Source of the DNA: Stomorhina lunata
Lineage: Eukaryota; Arthropoda; Insecta; Diptera; Rhiniidae
Length of the DNA: 64,000 nucleotides
Direction: 5' to 3'
NCBI GenBank assembly: GCA_933228675.1
Contig: OW121741.1
Coordinates: forward strand, 77,117,887 to 77,181,886
Positions 10,209-21,843 of the stretch are shown one piece after another; position 1 is the first letter of the stretch, and each line of letters begins with the position of its first letter. A program made the position numbers and the translations under genes. The notes beneath the pieces were generated by a model. That model was not told the DNA's origin and searched no databases. It worked only from the letters and a program-made list of their open reading frames with translations.

Positions 10209-12172
10209 CTTTTTTATTAACGATTCCATTGATTTAAGACGTAATTTTTAGAAGATTTTAAAATTTTGTTTCGAAATTAATGAAAAGATTTTTGGGTAAA
10301 CAGTGAAGGGTCAAGAAAATAAACTTCTTTTTATTAGGGTACTTTTTTGTGCAAATTTTTGTACAGAAAATTTTTTTTCCCAAAAATGTTTGTATAGAAA
10401 CAATTTTTTTGACAAAAATTTTTCAATAGAAAAAAATTTTTGACGAACATTTTTCTATACAATTTTTTTTTCTACAGAAAAAATTTTTTGACGAAAATTT
10501 TTCTATAGAAACAAATTTTTGACGAAAAATTTGTTGAAAAATTTTAGTTAGAAAAATTTTTGTCAAAAAATATTTTCTATGGAAAAATTTTTGTCAAAAA
10601 ATATTTTCTATGGAAAAATTTTTGTCAAAAAATATTTTCTATTGAAAAATTTTTGTCAAAAATATTTTCTATGGAAAAATTTTTGTCAAAAATATTTTCT
10701 ATGGAAAAATTTTTGTCAAAAAATATTTTCTATGGAAAAATTTTTGTCAAAAAATATTTTCTATGGAAAAATTTTTGTCAAGAAATATTTTCTATGGAAA
10801 AATTTTTGTCCAAAAATATTTTCTATAGAAAAATTTTTGTCATAAAATATTTTCTATAGAAAAATTTTTGTCAAAAAATATTTTCTATAGAAAAATTTTT
10901 GTCAAAAAATATTTTCTATAGAAAAATTTTTGTCAAAAAATATTTTCTATAGAAAAATTTTTGTCAAAAAATATTTTCTATAGAAAAATTTTTGTCAAAA
11001 AATATTTTCTATAGAAACATTTTTGTCAAAAAATATTTTCTATAGAAACATTTTTATCAAAAAATATTTTCTATAGAAAAATTTTTGTCAAAAAATATTT
11101 TTCGATAGAAAAATTTTTGTCAAAAAATATTTTTCGATAGAAAAATTTTTGTCAAAAAATATATTTCGATAGGAAAATTTTTGTCAAAAAATATTTTTCG
11201 ATAGAAAAATTTTTGTCAAAAAATATTTTTCGATAGAAAAATTTTTGTCAAAAAATATTTTTCGATAGAAAAATTTTTGTCAAAAAATATTTTTTTCGAT
11301 AGAAAAATTTTTGTCAAAAAATATTTTTCGATAGAAAAATTTTTGTCAAAAAATATTTTTCGATAGAAAAATTTTTGTCAAAAAATATTTTTCGATAGAA
11401 AAATTTTTGTCAAAAAATATTTTTCGATAGAAAAATTTTTGTCAAAAAATATTTTTCGATAGAAAAATTTTTGTCAAAAAATATTTTTCGATAGAAAAAT
11501 TTTTGTCAAAAAATATTTTTCGATAGAAAAATTTTTGTCAAAAAATATTTTCTGTAGAAAAATTTTTTCTATAGAAAAAATTTTGTTGACGAAAATTTTT
11601 CTATAGAAAAAATTTTGTTGACGAAAAATTTTCTATAGAAAAAATTTTGTTGAATAAAATTTTTCTATAGAAAAAATTTTGTTGACGAAAATTTTTCTAT
11701 AGAAAAAATTTTTCTAGCGAAAATTTTTCTATAGAAAAAATTTTGTTGACGAAAATTTTTCTATTGAAAAAATTTTGTTGACGAAAATTTTTCAATAGAA
11801 AAAATTTTTCTATAGAAAAAATTTTTCTATAGAAAAAATTTTTCTATAGAAAAAATTATTCTGACGAAAATTTTTCTATAGAAAATATTTTGTTGACGAA
11901 AATTTTTTTATAGAAAAAATTTTTGACGAAAAATTTTTGGCGAAAATTTTTCTAAACGAAAATTTTTGGCAGAAATTTTTCTTAAATATTTTTTCAAAGA
12001 AAGTAATTTTTGTTAAAAATTTAGTTTTTTTTAAACAAGTACTTTTTTTTATCAAAAAAAGTACTTTAATAATAAATTTTCTAAACCCTTCACTGTTTCA
12101 TTTATGATTTTATGTGAAAAAATATTCATTAATTTCTTTTTTTTCAGTCTCTGATTCATATTCTTAACTCAC
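10209..12172 (-). other. Intron (1964 bp), mostly satellite
   Basis: Bounded by donor GTGAGTTAAG (12172-12163) and acceptor aaaaaag (ending 10209). About 80 percent of it is the 31-bp array listed next, so most of this intron is tandem repeat. Confidence 0.65.
10340..11960 (+). repeat. 31-bp tandem satellite, array 1
   Basis: The regular core (10556-11555) repeats about 32 times a unit made of AAAAATTTTT, GTC, AAAAAATATTTT and CTATAG (31 bp). From about 11095 the last part changes to TTTTTCGATAG (32 bp). Variant blocks are grouped: ctatgg (10575-10800), ctatag (10825-11090), cgatag (11100-11525). The flanks (10340-10555, 11556-11960) hold older units with gacgaaa. Small open frames in the array are by-products of the repeat. 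Confidence 0.95.
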
Positions 12173-12849
12173 TTTTCCGAGACCGGCGGCCGTACAAACT
12201 GATCATGGCCCGTACACGCATTGGCCCTAGCATCGGCCCTCGTTTGTTGCGATGCTTTATTGAACTTAAACATATTGAAATTCTTCTTGACACTGGCCAC
12301 CTCACAAACGCGTACAATGATCTTGCGGCTGCTCTTGAAGACCGTGTTCAAGGTTTTATAGACTAAAATCGAAACGGACTTTGAATGATTGTGGACATTG
12401 GGGGAAGCACCAACATTGCCGTGGAGCGGTGTGGGCAATGATTGTTGTTGTTTTAGTTGATGAAAGGCGTGATGATGCTGAAAGTCTTGGATAACTTTTG
12501 ATGATTGTGATCTAGTGATAATTTTTTGATTATTTTGTTGTTGGAGTTGTTGCTGGTGATGTTGTTGATAGAGTTGGGGTTTTTGTTGTGGTTGCTGTTG
12601 GGGTAGAGCTGATGTTGGAGTGGTTGTTGTGCTGTTAGCAGAAGATTTTGTTGTTGCTGTAGATTGTGAACGTTTTTGATAGAGATGTTGTTTTTGCTGC
12701 TGCGGCTGTTGTTGAGTTTGATGATTTTGCTGTTGGTTTTGATTATGTTGCTGCTGTTGTTGTTTTTGTTGCTGCTGCTGCTGATGACAGTTGATAATAA
12801 CGTCCTCAGTGCAGACTGGCTGCAGTGGAGGTATCTCACTTGTAATATC
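12173..12849 (-). CDS. Poly-Q exon of an unidentified fly gene
   Basis: This is the longest real coding stretch: 225 codons plus 2 nt on the minus strand. An acceptor candidate (acgaaattacag) precedes 12849. It opens DITSEIPPLQPVCTEDVIIN, then runs of Gln broken by Lys, His and Asn (about 12780-12560), a Thr/Ser-rich linker, more Gln, then a Gln-poor basic part: SVSILVYKTLNTVFKSSRKI, IVRVCEVASVKKNFNMFKFN and HDQFVRPPVSEK. It ends at a consensus donor, GTGAGTTAAG. Without splicing the frame stops at TGA (12171-12169). The GC-rich codons in the last third stand out sharply from the flanks and suggest selection. There is no usable start codon, so 5' exons lie at higher coordinates, possibly beyond the window. 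Poly-Q followed by a basic segment is common in fly regulatory and neuronal proteins; no family is claimed. Confidence 0.8.
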
Positions 12850-13620
12850 CTGTAATTTCGTTTACATTTTGGATTTTTTTGTTTTGCAATTTTTCGAATT
12901 TAACGGATTTTTTTTTTTGGAATTTAAATAATTTTGGTGATATTTTTTGTGAGTTGTGGTTTTAAGTGGTGGATGGTGTTGTCAATTGAAATGATTTTGA
13001 ATTTTTAGCACAAAGTGTTTTTTTGTTGTTTTTGTTGGTGGTGGTGGAGGTAGAATTTGAATTTGAAATGTGAGAATTGCAGTTGTTGGAACACAAAATG
13101 TATTTGATTTGTATTTTTTTATTGATTGATTTTTACAAAAAACGAAACAAAGAAGAAAGAAAAAACAGAAGACAGACAAATATTTTAAAAATATGGACGC
13201 ATTTACTTAAACATAGAAATAATAAAAATCAATATTTTAAGTTTTCTTAAAAATTAAGCCATTAAGATTTTAAAGCAGTTTTTATTAAGGTATATTTTTT
13301 TGAGTACTTTTAATACTTTTAAATGTGTGTATTTTTAACTTTCTTACAAGACATTAGTCACTAAAATTGTACGTTTTAAGCTGCAAGTTCAGTTTTTGTT
13401 AACGACAACATTTAAGCCATGATTTTGAAATGGGCAGAGAATTGTGAAGACTAGGGTGCAAATGCTTTTTGATGAGATTTAATGGTTGATACCCTTCAGA
13501 TGTTTAAACGCTAATATAAAGATCCTAGAATTGAACAACTAATGTTTTAAATAAGGTACTTTTGTTTCAAAAAAAGTACTTTTTATAAAAAGCTTGTAAC
13601 TTTATTATAAGGCGTTTTAT
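12850..13620. other. Upstream intron or flank of the poly-Q exon
   Basis: AT-rich with GGTGGTGG and TTGTTG runs near 13025-13050. No exon with a matching phase-0 donor was recognised. It leads directly into satellite array 2. Confidence 0.4.
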
Positions 13621-13624
13621 TAAA

Positions 13625-16165
13625 AAAAGGATTTTTTTTAGAAATTGTCTATTTTTATAGAAAATTTTCAAAAATTTTCTATTTTTATAGAAAATTTTTC
13701 AAAAACTTTAATTTTTTTTAGGACATTTTTCAAAAATTTTCTATTTTTATAGCTATTTTTTCAAAAATTTTCTATGTTTATAGGAAATTTTTCAAAAATT
13801 TTATATTTTTATAGGAAAATTTTCAAAAAATTTTTATTTTTATAGGAAATTTTTCAAAAAATTTCTATTTTTATAGGAAATTTTTCAAAATTTTCTATTT
13901 TCGTATGAAATTTTTAAAAAATTTTATAGTTTTATAGGAAATTTTTTAAAAATCTTCTATATTTATAGGAAATTTTTCAAAAATTTTCCATATTTATAGG
14001 AAATTTTTCAAAAATTTTCTATTTTTATAGGAAATTTTTCAAAAATTTTCTATTTTTATAGGAAATTTTTCAAAAATTTTCTAATTTTATAAGAAATTTT
14101 TCAAAAATTTTCTATTTTTATAGGAAATTTTTCAAAAATTTTCTATTTTTATAGGAAATTTTTCAAAAATTTTCTATTTTTATAGGAAATTTTTCAAAAA
14201 TTTTCTATTTTTATAGGAAATTTTTCAAAAATTTTCTATTTTTATAGGAAATTTTTCAAAAATTTTCTATTTTTATAGGAAATTTTTCAAAAATTTTCTA
14301 TTTTTATAGGAAATTTTTCAAAAATTTTCTATTTTTATAGGAAATTTTTCAAAAATTTTCTATTTTTATAGGAAATTTTTCAAAAATTTTCTATTTTTAT
14401 AGGAAATTTTTCAAAAATTTTCTATTTTTATAGGAAATTTTTCAAAAATTTTCTATTTTTATAGGAAATTTTTCAAAAATTTTCTATTTTTATAGGAAAT
14501 TTTTCAAAAATTTTCTATTTTTATAGAAAATTTTTCAAAAATTTTCTATTTTTATAGAAAATTTTTCAAAAATTTTCTATTTTTATAGAAAATTTTTCAA
14601 AAATTTTCTATTTTTATAGAAAATTTTTCAAAAATTTTCTATTTTTATAGAAAATTTTTCAAAAATTTTCTATTTTTATAGGAAATTTTTCAAAAATTTT
14701 CTATTTTTATAGGAAATTTTTCAAAAATTTTCTATTTTTATAGGAAATTTTTCAAAAATTTTCTATTTTTATAGGAAATTTTTCAAAAATTTTCTATTTT
14801 TATAGAAAATTTTTCAAAAATTTTCTATTTTTATAGAAAATTTTTCAAAAATTTTCTATTTTTATAGAAAATTTTTCAAAAATTTTCTATTTTTATAGAA
14901 AATTTTTAAAAAATTTTCTATTTTTATAGAAAATTTTTCAAAAATTTTCTATTTTTATAGAAAATTTTTCAAAAATTTTCTATTTTTATAGAAAATTTTT
15001 CAAAAATTTTCTATTTTTATAGAAAATTTTTCAAAAATTTTCTATTTTTATAGAAAATTTTTCAAAAATTTTCTATTTTTATAGAAAATTTTTCAAAAAT
15101 TTTCTATTTTTATAGAAAATTTTTCAAAAATTTTCTATTTTTATAGAAAATTTTTCAAAAATTTTCTATTTTTATAGAAAATTTTTCAAAAATTTTCTAT
15201 TTTTATAGAAAATTTTTCAAAAATTTTCTATTTTTATAGAAAATTTTTCAAAAATTTTCTATTTTTATAGAAAATTTTTCAAAAATTTTCTATTTTTATA
15301 GAAAATTTTTCAAAAACTTTCTATTTTTATAGAAAATTTTTCAAAAATTTTCTATTTTTGTAGAAAATTTTTCAAAAATTTTCTATTTTTGTAGAAAATT
15401 TTTCAAAAATTTTCTATTTTTATAGAAAATTTTTGAAAAATTTTCTATTTTTATAGAAAATTTTTCAAAGATTTTCTATTTTTATAGAAAATTTCTCAAA
15501 GATTTTCTATTTTTATAGAAAATTTTTCAAAAATTTTCTATTTCTATGGAAAATTTTTCAAAAATTTTCTATTTCTATGGAAAATTTTTCAAAAATTTTC
15601 TATTTCTATGGAAAATTTTTCAAAAATTTTCTATTTCTATGGAAAATTTTTCAAAAATTTTCTATTTCTATGGAAATTTTTCAAAAATTTTCTATTTCTA
15701 TGGAAAATTTTTCAAAAATTTTCTATTTCGATGGAAAATTTTTCAAAAATTTTCTATTTCTATTGAAAATTTTTCAAAAATTTTCTATTTCTATTGAAAA
15801 TTTTTCAAAAATTTTCTATTTCTATGGAAAATTTTTCAAAAATTTTCTATTTTTATAGAAAATTTTTCAAAAATTTTCTATTTTTATAGAAAATTTTTCA
15901 ACAATTTTCTATTTTTATAGAAAATTTTTCAACAATTTTCTATTTTTATAGAAAATTTTTCAAAAATTTTCTATTTTTATAGAAAATTTTTCAAAAATTT
16001 TTATTTTTATAGAAAATTTTTCAAAAATTTTCTATTTTTATAGAAAATTTTTAAAAAATTTTCTATTTTTATAGAAAATTTTTCAAAAATTTTCTATTTT
16101 TATAGAAAATTTTTCAAAAATTTTCTATTTTTATAGAAAATTTTTCAAAAATTTTCTATTTTTAT
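13625..16165 (+). repeat. 31-bp tandem satellite, array 2
   Basis: About 82 units of 31 bp, each made of GAAAATTTTTC, AAAAATTTTCTA and TTTTTATA. The left edge (13625-13990) is degenerate and the rest nearly uniform. Variants come in blocks: ATAGGAAA (about 14000-14520 and 14680-14790), ATAGAAAA (14525-14670 and 14800-15535), CTATGGAAA (15540-15840, with two CTATTG), then ATAGAAAA again to 16165. The phased open frames in it repeat the array and are not genes. Confidence 0.97.
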
Positions 16166-17545
16166 TTTGTTGTAAAGTTAAAGTACTTTAAAGAAAAAGT
16201 TCTTGTTTGATTTCTGGAGGGTATAATTATATTCTTTTAAGACAGTTCACCTTTTAGTCGATAGGGGTTCTATTTTTTTATATATTTCTAAAATTAGGTC
16301 TCTTCACTTTGAGTTGGAGAATTTAATGATTCTTGATAATGATTTTGTTCAAATGTTTGAATGAAGAAAATCTAAAATGATGGCAGCCAACATTTGCAGT
16401 TTTTTTTTGCTCTTGCAACACAATTATCAAACCTTAAATAGAATTTTTTTGCATTTCAAACTTCATTCAAATAAGTAAGAGCCAACATACAAATATGAAT
16501 GAGTGATTTTTAATTTTTTTTTCAAAAACTTCAACAAGTCAAATACTGTTCAATAAGACATCACAAAAGCCTTCAAATAAACTCAAAATAAATTAAACAA
16601 AAATTCTTAATAAATTTAAAAATTTTGTAACATGCTTTTCTTTTAGACTAAAATGTTGATTAAATACAAATGAAGTGGAAAAATAAAAATCTATAACAGA
16701 AAAGTTTGAATGGAGGAGCAGCCAATAGTGAAATTGTTAGAGAAAATAAGTAAAAAAAATTTGGATTAAAAAAAGTGCCAATTTGTGTAAATGAAAATTT
16801 ATATATGCCTCAGATTTTTCTCTAAAAGCTGGAATTTAAAAATGAAAAAGTTAAAAATTTCACATTTGAAATGTAAAATATTTTTTTGACATTCATTTAA
16901 TTTAAGCTTTCGAGTATAACCTTTAACATTTGCCTTAGTGATTGTTTTTTTTATTTATTTATTTAATTTGGGTTATAATTTCACTTTTACCTACCCGCTT
17001 TTGTTAATTAATAGTTTTCGTTACCCATTGGCTGGCAGTTTGATTGAATACCCCTACTGTTCATATACATATACACACACACACATACATTAAATTACAT
17101 CTAAATTAGTATTATTATATTTGTAATTGTTGTTATTAGTGTTAGAAAAGTAATGATTCTAACATTCTTAAATATGCACTAAGAAAGTTAATTTATAAAT
17201 AATTAAATATTGTATAACATTTATTTTAGCTAAAGTGTTCTTTCGGAAATCGTAAATACTTATTTATTAAATCAAAAAAGTTTGACGTCATTGTAATGAC
17301 ATCACGAAAAAATTTGCAATGACTTCATTATTTGGGGCTATAATTTTTTAGCAATTTTCTGAACGTTGAATTCAGGGAGGCAAACGAATAGTGATACAAA
17401 ACCAAAATGTCATAATTTGTTTTCTGTGTGAGTAATCGGAAATTTTTTTATTTTGTAGATTACTCTTTAAGTTTATTAAAATAAAGGGTTGGGATGTCTA
17501 AAAGAGTATTTGGATAGCATGGTACAGTGCTTTGTAGACCGTCAT
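16166..17545. other. Non-repetitive AT-rich stretch
   Basis: No coding exon, RNA gene or known repeat is recognised. A short CA run occurs near 17070. Around 16985-17040 composition is a little higher in GC, but stops in all minus frames next to a GTAAAAG donor-like site argue against an exon. Confidence 0.4.
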
Positions 17546-20108
17546 TATACCCACCATCAAAAAGAATGGGGGGTATATTGAGATTGTCATTCCGTTTGTA
17601 ATTTCCTTAATATTGGCTCAAAAATCAAAAACGATATATATTCTGAATCCTTATGAAATTCTAAGACGATTGAACGATGTCCGTCTGTCTGTCTGTTTGT
17701 TGAAATCACGATAACGCAGAAAGGAGCTAGCTCACTGAAACTTAGTAGAAACATTCTTGATCTATGAGAAAATTTTGGTATTGAAATTGGGCAAAATCGG
17801 TTAACATTTGACCAAAGCTCCCGTATAACCTCGTCTCGACTAATCGCTTATTTGCTAATAAATGACAAATTATAACAGCTATAATGGCAAAATTTGGTAT
17901 CTAGAAGTTTTACATAAGCTCTAGGCAGCATATAAAATTTCATCGAAATCGGTTCACATTTAACCATAGCTCCTATATAAAAAACTTACGGAAACAGCCT
18001 AAATTCCACCTGAAATTCACTTAAATGCCAATAAATGATAAACTGTAACAGCTTTGGCCACTAAATTTAGCACAAGAAAGTCTTATGTGAATACCAGCTA
18101 GTGTGCAAAATTTTGTCACAATCGGTCACCATTTGACCATAGCTCCCGTATAAAAAACTTACGGAAACACAAAAATACAAAAGGAAAAGTGGGTTTATGT
18201 CCGTCTGTCCGTTAGATAAAAGCGCGATAGCGCCTTAACTACAAAAGCTAGAGAGACAAAATTTTACAAAAGTATTTTTGATATGTAAAGAAAGTTGTGT
18301 ACTGAAAATGGGCGAAATCGGTTCACATTTAGCTAGAGCTCCCATATAACCCCGCCCCGGGAAACACATGAATGCTGATAAATTGAGTACAATTGTAATA
18401 GCTATGATGACTAAATATAGAATAGAGAAGTTTTATGCAACTATTGGTCAATATGTCAAATTTTATAGGAATCGGTCCATATTTGACTATAGCTTTAATA
18501 TAAAAACCACTCCCGGAAACCCAAAAATATTTAGCAAGGACCAGTTAAAATCTATTAAATTAGAAAAATAAACTTTATATAAATGCCAGCCAGTGTGTGA
18601 AATTTTGTTACAATCGGTCAACATTTGGCTATAATTCTTAACATTTGACCATAGCTCCCGTATAACCTCGCCTACGCTAATCGCTTATTTGCTAATAACT
18701 AACAAACTATAATAGCTATGATGATAAAATTTGGTATATAAATGTTTTGTGTAAGCCCTAGGAAGCATTTAAAATTTTATCAAAATCGGTTTACATTTAG
18801 TCATAGCTCCCATACAAAAAACTTACGGAAACATCCAAAATTTCACCTAAAATACACTTAAATGCCAATAAATCTAAAAGTATAACAGATATAACCACTA
18901 AATTTAGTACGAGGAGGTCTTATGCCAACGAGTGTGCAAAATTTTGTCACAATTGGTCACCATTTGGCCATAGCTCCCATATAATAAACTTACGGAAACA
19001 CAGAAATACAAAAAGAAAAGGGGGTTTATGTCCGTCCGTCCATCAGATAAAAGCGCGATAGTCCCCTTTACTAAAAGGGCTACAGCAACAAACTTTTACA
19101 AAAGGAAGCCTTATATGAATGCGAGGCAGTGTGTAAAATTTTGTCACAATCGGTTACTATTTGACCCTAGCTCCCATATAAAAACTTACGGAAACACAAA
19201 AATACAATAAGAAAACACGGTTTATGTTCGTCTATCCGTCAGAGAAAAGCGCGAGAGTTCCTTAACTACAAGAGCTAGAGAGACAAAATTTAGCAAAAGT
19301 ATTTTCGATATGTTATAGAAATTGTATGCTGAAAATGGCTAAAATCGGTTCACATTTAGTTAGAGCTCCCATATAACCCTGCCCCGGGAAACACATTTAT
19401 GCTGATAAATTGAATAAAATTGTAAAATCTATGACTAGTAAATTTAGAATAGAGAAGTTTTATGCAACTTTCAGTCGGTATGTTAAATTTTATAGGAATC
19501 GATCCATTTTTGACCATAGCTTTCATATAAAAACCGCTACCGGTAACCCCAAAAATGCCACAAACGCCAGTTAAAAGCTATTAAATTATAAACTATGTCA
19601 GCTATGACCACTAAATTTTGCAAAAATAATCTTTATATTAATACCAGCCAGTATATTAAATTTTGTAACAATCGGTCAACATTTGGCTATAATTCTTATA
19701 TATATAACATCCCCTTTTTAGATCTACAATCAAAAAGATTTGGAGGTACATTCATTATATTAAGATTGCATCTACGAAATAAGATAGCTATCAATTAATG
19801 TTTGGTCCAGACTTTATACACGGTAGATGCATTAGGAACTCCTAACAAAATATATGAACCTGCCGTGTTGCTATCAACATGTTTATGGCACCAAGAAATA
19901 GCTTATTAATGTGAAACTATATTCGGTTATGGAACCACTTAGATACTTTTAAATGTTAAACTATAGTAACTTTGCCACTGCAACCGAATTTAGTCCAAAT
20001 ATATTTCCAACAATACCACATTTGGTCAACATTTTGAATTATCTGCACTCTCGTACAACTTGATGGTGGGAAGATTCGGCACAGCCGAATATAACACTCT
20101 TACTTGTT
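17546..20108 (+). mobile_element. Full-length HINE (INE-1/DINE-1-like), family B
   Basis: Starts with TATACCCACCATCA and the complementary ATGGGGGGTATA. It carries an internal GTCCGTCTGTCTGTCTG run (17680) and repeated modules of the form 'aaatcggttcacatttgaccatagctcc'. It ends in the hairpin ATTCGGCACAGCCGAAT (20074-20090) followed by CTTACTTGTT. From memory, Drosophila INE-1/DINE-1 has the same plan (TATACCC...GGGTATA, a GTCCGTC run, a terminal hairpin, CTTGTT). Non-coding and non-autonomous. It supplies the empty site (19759/19760) for the Helitron in the copy at 32371-35654. The class assignment is by structure, not search. Confidence 0.8.
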
Positions 20109-21437
20109 AATATGCAACTTTTTCAAGGCATCGAAAACACTTTTGTGAAATTTTGTCACTCTCGCTCTTTTCTTTAAAGCGCTATTACGCCTTTATCTGA
20201 CGCACAGACGGACATACCCTTTTTTTTGTGTTTCCGTAAGTATTTTATATGGAAGCTATGGTCTACCGATTGTAACAAAATTTGGCTGGTATTAACATAC
20301 GATTTTCTTGTGCTAAATTTAGTGGTCAAGGCTATTACTGTTTATGATTTATTTTAATTTACTTGCATTTATGGTGGAATTTAGGCTGCTTTCGTAAGTG
20401 TTTTGTATGGTAGCTATGGTTAAATGTGAACCGATTTGGATGAAATTTTATATGCCTAGTAGGTACTTATGTAAAACTTCTTGTACCTCTTTCATCATTA
20501 TACTTACTTACTTACTTAAATGGCCTGTAATTGCAACCTGTTTAGGTCAAAGGCCGAGCATATTTTAGAATTCCAAGCACCTCTATCTTGTGCACATATT
20601 CTCCAATTTCGTATACCAAGTTTCAAAAGATTTTCTTCTACTTGGTCTTTCCATCGAAGTTTTGGACGCCCTCTTCTACGCGTTCCCTCTGGATCATTAT
20701 CGAAAACTTTTCTTGCCGGAGTATTTTCATCCATTCGCACAACATGTCCTAGCCAACGCAGACGCTGTTGCTTAATGCGTTTTACTATGTCAATGTCAGC
20801 GAATAACTCATATAGCTCATGGTTCATTCGATGTCTATACTCATTGTTGACGCAGACTGGTCCAAAGATTCTTCGTCGAATTTTCCTCTCAAATACTCCA
20901 AGGATAGCTTCATCTGTCTGTGCAAGTGCCCATGATTCAGCACCATACAATAACACGGGTAGTATGAGCGTTTTATAGAGCGTGATTTTAGTTCTTACAG
21001 AGAGGACTTTATTTCTTAGCTGTTTGCTTAGTCCAAAATAGCATCGATTGGCAAGTATGATTCTACGTTTGATTTCGAAGCTTATATCGTTGTTGATGTT
21101 CACAGCGGTACCAAAGTATACAAATTCTATTATAATTTGTCATTTATAAGCAAATAAGCGATTAGCCAAGGCGACTTTATTCAGGAGCTATGGTCAAATG
21201 TTAACAGATTTGGCCCAATTTCAATACAAAAATTTTCCCAGAAATTAAGAATATCTTTGCCAAGTTTCTGTAAAGTATTGTAGTTTCAACAGACAGACTG
21301 ACGGACATCGCTTAGTCGTCTTAGAATTTCACAAGGATTTTGAATATATAAATAACACTTTTGATTTTTCAGCCAATATTAAGAAAATTTCAAACGGAAT
21401 CTCAATAACCCCCCCATTCTTGTTGATGATGGGTATA
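20109..21437 (-). mobile_element. HINE family B, inverted partial copy split by an RTE end
   Basis: Runs on the minus strand from its 5' end (gggtata at 21431-21437) and lacks its 3' hairpin. The 3' parts of this copy and the preceding full copy therefore meet tail to tail at 20108/20109. An RTE fragment (20506-21118) sits inside it. It matches 17546-18400 in reverse. Confidence 0.75.
20506..21118 (-). pseudogene. RTE-clade LINE, 5'-truncated, fairly fresh
   Basis: The minus strand from 21103 reads 195 residues without a stop: RRIILANRCYFGLSKQLRNK, TLYKTLILPVLLYGAESWAL, ERKIRRRIFGPV, LYELFADIDIVKRIKQQRLR, WLGHVVRMDENTPARKVFDN and RRRGRPKLRWKDQVEENLLK, then a stop. This is the C-terminal part of RTE polyproteins downstream of the catalytic domain. 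A TAAG-repeat tail follows (about 20506-20520), as in RTE elements, which end in short tandem repeats. It is inserted in an inverted family B HINE. The open frame makes this the youngest LINE piece here. The same 3' end occurs in the composite elements at 57783 and 62491. Confidence 0.9.
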
Positions 21438-21843
21438 AAAAGTATTGTATAGTTTTAGGCTGAATTATTTAAATGTTGGTGAAACAAAATAAAAGAGGGG
21501 GGGGGGGGGGTGGTTAGATTTTGATTAAACTTTAAAGATTTTTTAGCTAAGTCAATATAAGCATATGTAACAAATGTCAATGCTCTATGAGTCCTCCTTA
21601 TATTTTTTGCCAAGGAATGTATAAAGAAAACCCATTGTGCATCGTACCACCCCTTATGATGCTGTATATCTATAACGTGATCAAGTACTATTGATTACGC
21701 ACTGGCGGATCCACTACTAAACAAGAAGTATAATACACTAATACTAGTTAGGGATGAGTAGTAATGTAAAACTGCTAAGTATTGCACGAAGGTTACTTGA
21801 TCACAGTAGTAATATTCAGGCCGAATTATATTCCAGTTCTTGA
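21438..21843. other. Anonymous stretch with a poly-G tract
   Basis: Contains 14 consecutive G at 21497-21510. Otherwise unassigned sequence up to the Helitron start. Confidence 0.5.

Noticed and set aside
10560..10859. Long open frames rich in FLSK/FYGKIFVKK
   Set aside because: They are translations of the 31-bp satellite; unit length shifts the frame each repeat and no start, domain or codon bias supports a protein.
12169..12171. TGA as the true stop of the poly-Q gene
   Set aside because: The TGA overlaps a consensus GTGAGTTAAG donor, and splicing from it restores a frame that continues through two further exons.
12453..12839. A 128-residue Asn/Ser-rich frame on the minus strand
   Set aside because: It is the +1 shadow of the poly-Q exon; only the Gln frame stays open through the GC-rich downstream part and joins in phase with the next exons.
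15546..15858. Open frames repeating MENFSKIFYFYGKFF
   Set aside because: Same reason: a by-product of the 31-bp array 2.
10340..16165. CRISPR-like regular repeats of about 31 bp
   Set aside because: The units are contiguous tandem copies with no unique spacers, and the sequence is from a eukaryote.
16985..17040. Possible upstream exon of the poly-Q gene
   Set aside because: Stops occur in the minus frames next to the donor-like site and no matching phase-0 end was found.
20520..20978. 152-residue plus-strand frame
   Set aside because: It is antisense to the RTE coding frame, which carries the family motifs.
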